Part shown: positions 54,263 through 62,299 of the stretch, one piece after another
Numbering within the stretch: the stretch's first letter is position 1
Layout: each line of letters begins with the position of its first letter
Source of the DNA: Lysinibacillus louembei
GTDB lineage: Bacteria > Bacillota > Bacilli > Bacillales_A > Planococcaceae
Reading direction: 5' to 3'
NCBI RefSeq assembly: GCF_033880585.1
Contig: NZ_CP137624.1
Span: forward strand, 62,001-126,000
Length of the DNA: 64,000 bases
Position numbers and translations under genes: made by a program
The notes under the pieces: model-generated
Seen by the model: the letters and a program-made list of their open reading frames with translations, nothing else
Told to the model about the DNA's origin: nothing
Database searches by the model: none

Positions 54263-54721
54263 ATGAAAAACGTTATGATTCGCGCATGGGAAATCGCTAA
54301 AGAAGGTGCTGCTAAATTCGGTGGCAAGGTTAGAGAATACTTTTCAGAATCTTTAAAACAAGCTTGGTCTGAATTTAAAACTAGACCTGTTTCTAATTCG
54401 ATGTTTAATCACAATAATATTGAATACAAATTCCCGTTCCCGATTGGCGAAGAACTGCCAGCTCTTGAAGGTTCTGAAAAACAAATTAAGTGGGCAGTTC
54501 AACTGCGCAATGAATTTAATATAACTTTTGTGAATTTTGTCAATGCATTACTTGACAAGAGATTGAAAGAATCGGAAGTCTTAAAAATAATTAATCTTGC
54601 TCGCTTCTTAATCGAAAATCGCACAAGTGCAAGTTTTTGGATTGAAAATCGCGAAAACATCAATGGAAATAAGCTACAAATGCTACAATCCGTATACACA
54701 GAATTTAAAGCAGTCATATAA
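54263..54721 (+). CDS. Phage/plasmid-type hypothetical protein
   Basis: 152 residues from ATG behind GGGAGG; the open frame reaches further up but without a ribosome site. The first 35 residues (IRAWEIAKEGAAKFGG, then EYFSESLKQAW) form a motif seen at the N-terminus of many phage and plasmid proteins of Firmicutes. The rest is helical and unrecognised. It has its own promoter and reads against the lytic genes, so it may be expressed in the lysogen. Confidence 0.75.
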   Translation: MKNVMIRAWEIAKEGAAKFGGKVREYFSESLKQAWSEFKTRPVSNSMFNHNNIEYKFPFPIGEELPALEGSEKQIKWAVQLRNEFNITFVNFVNALLDKRLKESEVLKIINLARFLIENRTSASFWIENRENINGNKLQMLQSVYTEFKAVI

Positions 54722-54786
54722 ATGGGATTTTTTTCGTAAATAGGAGCTGTGTCAGCAAACCTACTTGGGAGGGGAGGGAAAATAAA

Positions 54787-55005
54787 ATGGAATTAAAGGC
54801 TAAAGTTGCGATGGTTATTAAAGCGGCGCAAGAATCAAAAAACGGCGCTGGAGAACATACAGCTTATAGAATTGTTAAAGAATGTGAATTTTCTCAAGGA
54901 ACAATACAACGTTATGTCGATGGAAAAAGTGATATAGGTCGTATGGGGTTAGATGTTGCTGAAAAACTAGGTGAATACTTTGATAAACATTTTGAAAATA
55001 AATAA
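54787..55005 (+). CDS. Small helix-turn-helix-like protein
   Basis: 72 residues from ATG behind GGGAGGG. YRIVKECEFSQGTIQRYVDGKSDIGRMGL (about 28-56) reads like a Cro/XRE helix-turn-helix, with a Lys-rich N-terminal helix before it. It is the second of three rightward genes. It may regulate the cargo promoter or the prophage; a DNA target is not visible. Confidence 0.6.
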   Translation: MELKAKVAMVIKAAQESKNGAGEHTAYRIVKECEFSQGTIQRYVDGKSDIGRMGLDVAEKLGEYFDKHFENK

Positions 55006-55039
55006 TTATTACAAGAACCCAATAAAGGAGAGAAAATTA

Positions 55040-55558
55040 ATGTTAGTAGAATTTAATGAAGATTTTTATAAAAAATTGATAAGTTATGAGAGAATTCATG
55101 AAAAAATCGTCGCAAAAAAGTATGAAATCGACGAAATTCGTCTATTAAACCCTAGTGATGTATATTCTGGCGAAGACATACATTTTGAATTTTTACATGA
55201 ATTAGGTGAAATAGTTACAAACGCAACTGCAAGAGAAGCATTTGAAGAAGAACTCAATGAATTAGAATCAGCAGCTTTCGAGAAACAAGTAAAATCTAAA
55301 GTTGATTTAAGATATTTCATCGAACTAAAGAGCCCTGTATATAGGTATTTTTTTTACAACTATTATATTTATGCTAAAAAAATAAAAAACGGTGCTGTTA
55401 AGTACATTGCAGAAAATAGTGAAACCGATGCGAAAAATGAGTGGGACAAGAAACACGAAATGATAAAACACTTTGCGGAAATATATCATTATTTACACAA
55501 AGGACTTACCGAAGATGAAATGTACAACTATGTAGAAGAACAATTTAAATACATCTAA
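55040..55558 (+). CDS. Hypothetical prophage cargo protein
   Basis: 172 residues from ATG behind AAAGGAGAG. Entirely helical, rich in Glu, Lys and Tyr, without signal peptide or membrane helix. Base composition is more AT-rich than the tail genes beside it. No family recognised. It ends just before the convergent endolysin terminator. Confidence 0.65.
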   Translation: MLVEFNEDFYKKLISYERIHEKIVAKKYEIDEIRLLNPSDVYSGEDIHFEFLHELGEIVTNATAREAFEEELNELESAAFEKQVKSKVDLRYFIELKSPVYRYFFYNYYIYAKKIKNGAVKYIAENSETDAKNEWDKKHEMIKHFAEIYHYLHKGLTEDEMYNYVEEQFKYI

Positions 55559-55575
55559 TTCACATAAACAAATAA

Positions 55576-55606
55576 AAACCCGCCCTCCACAACGGAAAGG
55601 CGGGGT
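55576..55606 (-). terminator. Terminator of the lysis genes
   Basis: ACCCGCC with GGCGGGGT, then T-rich on the minus strand. Sits between convergent genes. Confidence 0.75.
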
Positions 55607-55610
55607 AATT

Positions 55611-56270
55611 TTATTTTGCAGCTCGTCGTTGGTCAATTGTGATGTATAAGCCAAGCAAACGGTCAGTAGTCATTTGCTTGTTTTGCAGGTCTTTTAAATG
55701 AGACTCTTGGATAATACCATCCTTGACTGCCTGCGCTAAAAAAGCCTCTGCTGCCGTTTGCATTGCAGGGCTTGCTGGATTCCATGTATTCATTGTTATT
55801 TCCTCCTTGTCTTTGACAATTAATTGTACTTGCATCTTGCTATTACTTGGTACGATTACCTCACCTTCAAGCTGGTATCCTGTTGGTATCCTCCATGTTG
55901 CTTTAACTTCAAAATGTGGGCGGTCGATATTGCCTGTCCAATCACCACCCCACGTGATACCTAGCTTACGAGCAATTGCCCCTACCTTATTTAACGTTGC
56001 GATATCATATAACGACTGCGGTGGTGCTACAGCAATATCCCACGCAAGACGTGACTTATGATTACTGTTTAACGTCCAAGTCACTATCGCACCTGGTCTT
56101 GTACGTCCCTGTGCATACAAGTAATTTTGGCGCTCTTGACTGCGATAAGTCTCGGTAATAAAAATATTGCGAATGCCTGTCTTATAACATTCTTGGAACA
56201 GCAATCTACATGCAATTTGCGCAGCTGGTAATAGCTCAGATAAGTCGCGACAAGTAGTTGTGACGCTCAT
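55611..56270 (-). CDS. Endolysin, M15-family L-Ala-D-Glu/D-Ala peptidase
   Basis: 219 residues. The zinc-site motifs are present: SNHKSRLAWDIA (SxHxxxxAxD, about 69-80) and RPHFE near 118-122. N-terminal TETYRSQERQNYLYAQGR is typical of CwlK/Ply500-type peptidases. It cuts peptidoglycan stems at lysis. The C-terminal 85 residues do not look like a common cell-wall-binding domain. It overlaps the holin stop by four bases. Confidence 0.9.
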   Translation of the reverse strand: MSVTTTCRDLSELLPAAQIACRLLFQECYKTGIRNIFITETYRSQERQNYLYAQGRTRPGAIVTWTLNSNHKSRLAWDIAVAPPQSLYDIATLNKVGAIARKLGITWGGDWTGNIDRPHFEVKATWRIPTGYQLEGEVIVPSNSKMQVQLIVKDKEEITMNTWNPASPAMQTAAEAFLAQAVKDGIIQESHLKDLQNKQMTTDRLLGLYITIDQRRAAK

Positions 56271-56728
56271 TTTGTGTCACCGTCTTTCAATTTTTTATCA
56301 ACACCCTTTCCGGCCAACTCTTGAGCAATCTCACTCACTGGATGCTCTTTTTCATGCTTAGTTGATTCGATGACTTTCAATTTTTCAGCTAAATTTTGTG
56401 GAACCAATACACCAAGCTGCGCCATATTTTCCGTAATACTCAAAGCCTCATTTGCAACATAAAAAAGTACTGTCGCAAATGTGAGTGTGCCATTTAGCGA
56501 CAATACCTGGTCGATAATGTTTGCTGTGATGATTACAATTAATACAAGCAACTTACGAGCATACCCAAACAAGCTTTTGCGGCTCCACAAGTTACCATTT
56601 TTCCAAGCTTTAAATAACCCTGTGACGATATCCAAAGTCATTAAAAGCAATAATAAATCAATAAATTTTACCCCTCCAAATAAATATAAATGTGCCACGT
56701 CTAGATATTCCAAATTAATTCCCTCCAT
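56267..56728 (-). CDS. Phage holin
   Basis: 153 residues from ATG behind AGGAG; an earlier frame extension has no ribosome site. Three helices (about 14-36, 46-62, 68-88) and the text FGYARKLLVLIVIITANIID fit the phage holin 4 / TcdE-like family. It opens the membrane for the endolysin, which is coupled to it by a four-base overlap. The C-terminal tail is charged (HEKEHPVSEIAQELAG). Confidence 0.88.
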   Translation of the reverse strand: MEGINLEYLDVAHLYLFGGVKFIDLLLLLMTLDIVTGLFKAWKNGNLWSRKSLFGYARKLLVLIVIITANIIDQVLSLNGTLTFATVLFYVANEALSITENMAQLGVLVPQNLAEKLKVIESTKHEKEHPVSEIAQELAGKGVDKKLKDGDTK

Positions 56729-56753
56729 AAGCTTCACGCTCCTATTTTTAATA

Positions 56754-56785
56754 TAAAAAGCCTCCCACAATAAATGTGGAAGGCT
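56754..56785 (-). terminator. Terminator between the tail-fibre region and the holin
   Basis: AGCCT-CCACA with TGTGG-AGGCT (one mismatch) and five T on the minus strand. The lysis genes would then need read-through or their own promoter. Confidence 0.65.
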
Positions 56786-56837
56786 GATAACTATTTGATA
56801 TTAACTTTTTATTGATTTACTACACATTGTGGGACTA

Positions 56838-57677
56838 TTATCTAGGATACATTTCCCTTCGCCTTTCAGATGAAATGTCTAAACCATCGAAAGAATAATA
56901 TACGGTATGCGTTCCAATGTAGTCAACCGAATGTATAGCATTTCGAATTTCGCCTACTTCGGTAAAAAATAATTTTCCATCAATGACGGATGTGAAGTAA
57001 GGAATATCTTGCAAATCTAACTCGGTATAAACGCTAGTAAAATTGACTAAATCGGTGCTTTTGTTAATATCGGTATAGTTTGTAACATAAAAATGTCCAT
57101 TGTAATAATCGACATCTACTAAGAAAGTTATATTTGATGGTAATTGATATGACTCAACAAGATTAAATGAATCATCTAAATAATTAACTTTGTAAATGAC
57201 GTTCGGCGTATCTGTCGCAAAATACATGTGTCCATCAATGATTTTCACTGAGCGACAATACGCGTATCCCATAAAATCCATCCTTCTAGAAAATTCTAAG
57301 ACCAACCTATTATCCACAACTTTATAACAATATACGGTTTGTGTTCCACTTGACAATACATAGAACCTATTGTTTTTGAATATTACTTTATGTGGTCTAT
57401 GTCCAACATTTGGTATTGTTTGTACTCTTTTAAAAGTTGAATCAAACACTAATACTTCATTACGTCCTGTGTTATCAACCACAAAAATATTTCCATCACT
57501 CGCAATTGAGTGACAACCTGCAAATTCGTAGTCGATTGTAGTCCACTCAACTATATCATCAGTCAAATTATCATTATATAAAATACGGTGGTGGAAACAG
57601 TCCACGATAAAGTACATATTATTTAATTTTGTAATTTGAGTAGGCACATAAAGCCTACCAGTAGGGTAGTTATAAGA
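56838..57677 (-). CDS. Beta-propeller-like tail-fibre distal part, following an in-frame stop
   Basis: From GTG 57647 it gives 269 residues of repeated four-strand units (IASDGNIFVVDN; IIDGHMYFATDT; YYNGHFYVTNYT) like an NHL-type propeller. Between 57677 and that GTG the frame also reads protein-like (SYNYPTGRLYVPTQI) and joins directly, without shift, to the TAA that ends the gene before. The GTG has only a weak GGTAGG site. It is therefore either the second part of a split gene, or made by stop read-through or weak re-initiation. Probably a receptor-binding domain. Confidence 0.7.
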   Translation of the reverse strand, partial: SYNYPTGRLYVPTQITKLNNMYFIVDCFHHRILYNDNLTDDIVEWTTIDYEFAGCHSIASDGNIFVVDNTGRNEVLVFDSTFKRVQTIPNVGHRPHKVIFKNNRFYVLSSGTQTVYCYKVVDNRLVLEFSRRMDFMGYAYCRSVKIIDGHMYFATDTPNVIYKVNYLDDSFNLVESYQLPSNITFLVDVDYYNGHFYVTNYTDINKSTDLVNFTSVYTELDLQDIPYFTSVIDGKLFFTEVGEIRNAIHSVDYIGTHTVYYSFDGLDISSERRREMYPR

Positions 57678-58250
57678 TTAAGAAAATCCGGCGATTTTAG
57701 TAATAGAGAATGAACTTTCTACTCCTATCGAAAGTTCTATCCCACTATCTTGATATGCACGGATTTCAATAATATCACCTACTTCCAAATGTTCTACTAC
57801 TGTACATACTGTTCTTATGGTCGGAATTCCAATATCAGTAGTTGAGTTGTTTTGATAAGCAAGATAATTACCGTTTTTTGTAATCATAACATTACGGTAT
57901 CCCTTGTTCGCTGTGCCAGTTATAATTACATTTGTAGTAATTAAATATTCACCAGATTTATTAATAACTATTTCGGTGTTATTTGATTGGGATACAAAAT
58001 TTTCTGTGTCAATACCCATCACATCCCAACCGACGTTAGTCCACGTTGTGGATGGCAAATTTTTCGAAATTGCTGTTTTATATCTTGCACGAGGTATGTT
58101 TGCAACATTGTCCAAGTGTGTAGTAAGTTGCTCTTGTACATCTGCAAGATTTGTATCAATAGTATCCATATTTTCATTGTGCACTTCGATATCATAAAAT
58201 TCTGCTGGTGTCGGTTTAATTAAATTATAATTTGTTGTATGATTAGGCAT
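57678..58250 (-). CDS. Tail-fibre proximal protein with a C1q/TNF-like beta domain
   Basis: 190 residues. The start (NHTTNYNLIKPTPAEFYDIEVHNENMDTID) is typical of phage tail fibres and their attachment region; a short coiled coil (ADVQEQLTTHLDN) follows, then a beta-sandwich-like domain (NKSGEYLITTNVIITG; VGDIIEIRAYQDSG). It overlaps the XkdU-type gene by eight bases. The TAA at 57678-57680 lies in frame with the next open frame, see findings. Confidence 0.8.
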   Translation of the reverse strand: MPNHTTNYNLIKPTPAEFYDIEVHNENMDTIDTNLADVQEQLTTHLDNVANIPRARYKTAISKNLPSTTWTNVGWDVMGIDTENFVSQSNNTEIVINKSGEYLITTNVIITGTANKGYRNVMITKNGNYLAYQNNSTTDIGIPTIRTVCTVVEHLEVGDIIEIRAYQDSGIELSIGVESSFSITKIAGFS

Positions 58251-58797
58251 TTGGTAAAACCTCCTCTCTTAACTGTAAATGAGTGTATGTCGCTAATTGA
58301 GCATGCGTAAACCGCGCTAATGTGCTGTGTTGGTTGTATCGTAGTTCAACAGTTAAAACCATATTTTGCGGCACCATACGCTCGAGTGTGTCCTCAACAG
58401 CTTCAAATTGTCGCTTTACAGTAAGTTCAATTTTGACAACTAACCATTTCTCTTCGACATTACGCTCCATTGTGTAATTCCCAGCGCCTAACAAGCTATC
58501 TAATATCAATCTAAGCGTCCGGTAAGTGTATGGGGCCTGCTCTTGGTAGCGTGCTAATACACGAAAAATACGAGTTTCTAGGGTGTCCGAATCTGACACT
58601 TGAAGCCCTAGCATTTTTTCATAGCGACCTATACCATTTTCGTCTGCTGTAATAATAAATTGATTATTAAGTGTCGCATCAATCATACGCCACAGCTTTT
58701 CTAAAATTGGATTTTCTACGCCAGCAATTGCTTTCAGTTCTTTAATTTCAAGCAAAATAGGTGGTAAATAATCAAGAATATTTACTTGTCTAGCCAC
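58243..58797 (-). CDS. xkdU: Baseplate/tail protein, XkdU/YmfQ family (DUF2313)
   Basis: 184 residues. YLPPILLEIKELKAI at the start, EKMLGLQVSDSDTLETRIFRVLARY and the helical middle fit DUF2313, the gpI/YmfQ-like protein that joins baseplate J to the tail fibre. It overlaps XkdT by eight bases and precedes the fibre gene, in the standard order. Confidence 0.87.
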   Translation of the reverse strand: MARQVNILDYLPPILLEIKELKAIAGVENPILEKLWRMIDATLNNQFIITADENGIGRYEKMLGLQVSDSDTLETRIFRVLARYQEQAPYTYRTLRLILDSLLGAGNYTMERNVEEKWLVVKIELTVKRQFEAVEDTLERMVPQNMVLTVELRYNQHSTLARFTHAQLATYTHLQLREEVLPNA

Positions 58798-59878
58798 TTA
58801 CAGCACCTCTTTTCGGTATTTCTTCGCTGCCTAATTCGATGTTTGTCGTATTCCCGTTCAGTGTCGTGTCTGCGATATCCAAAATGCCATCAACACCTAA
58901 CAAGCGTGTCTCAATTTGGCTAACACGGATAACAACGCCTTGTTCATCCTCCTCTTTAGACACAGCTTGCGCCCACTGTTCGGCTAATTCTGAAAAGTAT
59001 TCATCGATTACCAATTGCACGCTCGCTTCGACATCGGACCATGTCCAGCCTGTTTGATAAGTGATATTAAGACCGATATTAACAATTGCTTCCTCTACAC
59101 TAAATACTGTGACAATGTGGTCAATTGGGGCAGTTCCAACTCCTTCGCCATTTTCTCCCACTGGATCAACAGCCGCTTGCACTTGGTCAATTAAGGTTTG
59201 TGATGGCTTTTGGAATTGCGAATCGATGATAACAAGTTTTACGGTGCCCCCACCATTCCAAGCGCGGTATACACGCACGCCGCCTACCCCAGACATAGCA
59301 CCTACCTTTTCCTTATAGTCCGCCCTATTCCCACCAAATGCAGTCGATTGAAAGCTATTAAAATAGCGAGTGCGAAACGCCTCTGTTTCTTCCTCATCTT
59401 CGCCTGGCACTAACACATCTGTTAGCATAGCTGTTTCAAGTCCTGCTACGAAATCAATAGGAATAAGTTGTCCTGAAAAGATATTACCGACATTGCCTGC
59501 CGTTTCACATTGTAAAATGAACTCTCCAAATGCGATACGCTCTATAACGGTGTAATTTAGCTCATCTAAGCTGTATCGTGAGCCGATGGGCACATCAATG
59601 TTAAACAAACCTTTACGTAGTGCATAGGTAGCTGGTTGGGGTTGTAAACCACGCTCAGCTGCGCGTCTAATTAAATATTCACGGGGGGCTGTATCAGCAA
59701 ATACCATATCAACAAAGTTTTTAAGCGTGACTAGCATTTGCACAGTTTCTGCGCTGTTAGCAGCGGTTGCGTTATAAATCATCGATGTACCTTCCCGCTT
59801 GTCTAACGAGTTATCAATGCCTGCCATCTTTTGGGCCATTAAATCTTCGTAAGTCGTATCTAAATTAAGTTCGGCCAT
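58790..59878 (-). CDS. xkdT: Baseplate J-family protein, XkdT-like
   Basis: 362 residues. LDKREGTSMIYNATAANSAE, then TAPREYLIRRAAERG and FGGNRADYKEKVGAMSGVGGVRVYRAWNGGG are typical of the gpJ/XkdT wedge. It builds the baseplate of contractile tails. It overlaps the XkdS gene by one base (TAATG). Confidence 0.92.
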   Translation of the reverse strand: MAELNLDTTYEDLMAQKMAGIDNSLDKREGTSMIYNATAANSAETVQMLVTLKNFVDMVFADTAPREYLIRRAAERGLQPQPATYALRKGLFNIDVPIGSRYSLDELNYTVIERIAFGEFILQCETAGNVGNIFSGQLIPIDFVAGLETAMLTDVLVPGEDEEETEAFRTRYFNSFQSTAFGGNRADYKEKVGAMSGVGGVRVYRAWNGGGTVKLVIIDSQFQKPSQTLIDQVQAAVDPVGENGEGVGTAPIDHIVTVFSVEEAIVNIGLNITYQTGWTWSDVEASVQLVIDEYFSELAEQWAQAVSKEEDEQGVVIRVSQIETRLLGVDGILDIADTTLNGNTTNIELGSEEIPKRGAVSG

Positions 59879-60291
59879 TAATATTCCACCTCTCTTTCAC
59901 CTGTGACATCACCAAAAATGGTGTGAGCTGTGTATTGCACATGGACTTTACCTTTTTTGGTTGTAACAACAAATGAATCTACCTCATTAATTCGGTCATC
60001 CTGCAACAAAGCCTCTCGTATACGACGCTTTGCCTCGCTTGCTACGTAATATGTGGGCTTGCCAAATAAGTCGTTAAACTCCACACCAAAATTCCACGAA
60101 TAAATAATGTGATCGTAACGCTCAACTGAGAGCATTAAAAAAATCGCTTGTTTCATGGCTTCTAAGTCATCGACATAGCCAACACAGCGATCTTTGTCAT
60201 ATAGTAATTTGTAATTTTTCGATGGCTCAATAGCTTCCTCAAAATCTAGCTCAAGTCCATCATTTTCGTAATAAGCATTCGGTAGCATCAA
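59878..60291 (-). CDS. xkdS: DUF2634 baseplate wedge protein, XkdS-like (gp25 type)
   Basis: 137 residues. VDDLEAMKQAIFLMLSVERY and WNFGVEFNDLFGKP are typical of DUF2634, a lysozyme-related gp25-like wedge component without an enzyme role. Overlaps both neighbours, as structural phage genes do. Confidence 0.9.
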   Translation of the reverse strand: MMLPNAYYENDGLELDFEEAIEPSKNYKLLYDKDRCVGYVDDLEAMKQAIFLMLSVERYDHIIYSWNFGVEFNDLFGKPTYYVASEAKRRIREALLQDDRINEVDSFVVTTKKGKVHVQYTAHTIFGDVTGEREVEY

Positions 60292-60674
60292 ACCACCTCT
60301 TTATCAATGATAATGTACTGTTGTCCACCATTTGCACGAATCATTGTCACCCTATCACCCACTACCAAGCCATTATGAATAAGGAACTTTTTGCGACCTT
60401 TATAATCGTGATTGTGCGATGCAAATGCGGCTTCACCACTTCCACCAGCTCTATTTTCAGTTGAATGGTCAACAGTCATATCTACTTCATAGTCCATGAC
60501 AGCTCGTGTCAGCTTTAAGTTTTCACGTTCTAGTATAAGCTTTTGATCCACCTGCACTTTTAGCGGCGCTGTACTAATCACAGTGCCATATACAACAGAT
60601 GTTGGCTTTTGTGCATTAACAGCCTCTAATACCACTTGCCTTAAAACCTTCACAATATCAGACATATCACGCAA
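60288..60674 (-). CDS. xkdR: DUF2577 tail protein, XkdR-like
   Basis: About 128 residues. QKLILERENLKLTRAVMDYEV and HNGLVVGDRVTMIRANGGQQYIIID fit DUF2577, a small OB-like component of the hub region. The start is unsure: TTG 60674 has GGGGG eight bases upstream; ATG 60665 gives three residues less. Confidence 0.85.
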   Translation of the reverse strand: MRDMSDIVKVLRQVVLEAVNAQKPTSVVYGTVISTAPLKVQVDQKLILERENLKLTRAVMDYEVDMTVDHSTENRAGGSGEAAFASHNHDYKGRKKFLIHNGLVVGDRVTMIRANGGQQYIIIDKEVV

Positions 60675-61629
60675 CGAAATCACCCCCGATTAAGCTTAAG
60701 TCCATACGATGGTCGCTTTCAGAAAATGTATGCTTCACTTTTTCAACCATCATAAAATTGGCAACAGTTAAGTCACCTAAATACATTTGCACACCTAACG
60801 TTGAGCCACCACGCACCCTCGTATCACCAAACACTTTATTAATGTGCAGTTTGCGTGATTTTCGATTATACAAGGCTAACAAGGCGTTTGCTTTGACCTG
60901 TCCATTCTCACCTTCCTCAAGACTTTCAGTAAGCTGTATAATGCCCCACTGATTCATGTTTTCGCCGTGTTGAGCATAGTAATTTTCGCGCTTACCCGTT
61001 TTCTTGTCTTCACGGTATACACGTATCTTATTGTACGTGTTATCAGCGATGGATGTTGTGTATTCAAACGTTTCGCCGCTCTCCTCATCGATTAAAATAT
61101 CAAGCTTGAGCATTTTAACATCGCGTAAATTGAGCTTGCCGTAATCATCGTATAAGACATATATAGAGCCTGTGTTTTTGGTTGTAATACTTAATGCATT
61201 ATCTAATACAGTAAACAACTCCGACGTATCCTCGACACGGGTAGCAATGACATGTTTTGTATCTGCCACGATACCAAGCTGCAGCCTAAAGTCTTTTGCA
61301 AGCATTTGTAGCACTTGTGCTGCCGTTTTACCCTTGTATGTGACTACATCTTTGTTTTTTAAATACCACAGTTGATCAAATGCTGTAACTGATATAATCC
61401 GATTATTCGAGCGCTTTTTCGTGAAGACAAAGCCGTTAAAAATGGGCTTTCCATCATAAATAAATCGCACTTGATCTCCTTCATAGAAGCCCAAAATATC
61501 ATCTTTAATCACATTGAAATTAAGCTGTCCTGGTGCACCTTTTCGCTGTGTTTCCCACGTAATACCTTCTTCCACCGCGCACTCAAACACTCGTCCCCGT
61601 GACGTAATTAACAACTGACATTTAGCCAA
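60667..61629 (-). CDS. xkdQ: XkdQ-like tail hub protein (late-control gpD-like)
   Basis: 320 residues. GQLNFNVIKDDILGFYEGDQVRFI, KTAAQVLQMLAKDFRLQLGI and SIYVLYDDYGKLNLRD match the XkdQ/YqbQ family, the hub on which the baseplate forms. TTG start with GGTGAT before it; overlaps both neighbours. Confidence 0.9.
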   Translation of the reverse strand: MAKCQLLITSRGRVFECAVEEGITWETQRKGAPGQLNFNVIKDDILGFYEGDQVRFIYDGKPIFNGFVFTKKRSNNRIISVTAFDQLWYLKNKDVVTYKGKTAAQVLQMLAKDFRLQLGIVADTKHVIATRVEDTSELFTVLDNALSITTKNTGSIYVLYDDYGKLNLRDVKMLKLDILIDEESGETFEYTTSIADNTYNKIRVYREDKKTGKRENYYAQHGENMNQWGIIQLTESLEEGENGQVKANALLALYNRKSRKLHINKVFGDTRVRGGSTLGVQMYLGDLTVANFMMVEKVKHTFSESDHRMDLSLIGGDFVA

Positions 61630-62299
61630 GCTTTATCACCTGCCCTACTTTGATAATGTTGGGATTACTTATATTGTTGATTTTGGCAAGCTGCGTGTAT
61701 TTCGAGCCATCGCCTAAATATTTTTTTGCAATGGACCATAACGTATCACCGCTTTTTACTGTATGTGTTTTAGGCGTTTGCTTGCTCGTTGTTGGTCGCT
61801 GCTGCTCAACTTTTGCTGCCGATTTTTTGTTTGCTCCAGAAGCATTTGCACTTGAAGCTTTATTAAGCACAAGCTTTTTCGTGCCATATGGGCGCCACTG
61901 CTTAAGATTGATTGTGACACTCACGTCAAAGCCATTTTCCGCATCTTCTTCGATCGTATAATCTTCCAACGATACCCTCATATTCGTGTCAAATAATAAT
62001 GAGCCATCTGGCATCGCACGATTAACAATGAAAGAAAAATCTTTTTGCGAGACTTTTAACTTTTCTAGCTTTTCAAGGTAGTGTGTTGCAGGCTGGAAAC
62101 CGTTCGGATAAACAGCAAACGGATATTGCGTATTGGGTAGTAACACCTCAAACTCAATATCCGTTAAACCCGGCATTTTTAAAATATTCACTTCACCCTC
62201 GTTCATGAGGACGATAGTGTCATTCTTATTATTAAATTTTGTGCTCATGGACGATGGCGCAACAGGAAACTGCAAGTCATCAAGTAAAAAGTTATACAT
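61622..62299 (-). CDS. xkdP: XkdP-like tail protein with C-terminal LysM
   Basis: 225 residues. The N-terminal part is a tail-tube-initiator type domain; residues about 178-225 are a LysM domain ([20 protein letters not shown] and [10 protein letters not shown]-type end), which binds peptidoglycan. A Ser/Ala/Lys-rich linker (about 145-177) joins them. It comes between tape measure and hub gene as in PBSX. Confidence 0.9.
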   Translation of the reverse strand: MYNFLLDDLQFPVAPSSMSTKFNNKNDTIVLMNEGEVNILKMPGLTDIEFEVLLPNTQYPFAVYPNGFQPATHYLEKLEKLKVSQKDFSFIVNRAMPDGSLLFDTNMRVSLEDYTIEEDAENGFDVSVTINLKQWRPYGTKKLVLNKASSANASGANKKSAAKVEQQRPTTSKQTPKTHTVKSGDTLWSIAKKYLGDGSKYTQLAKINNISNPNIIKVGQVIKLG

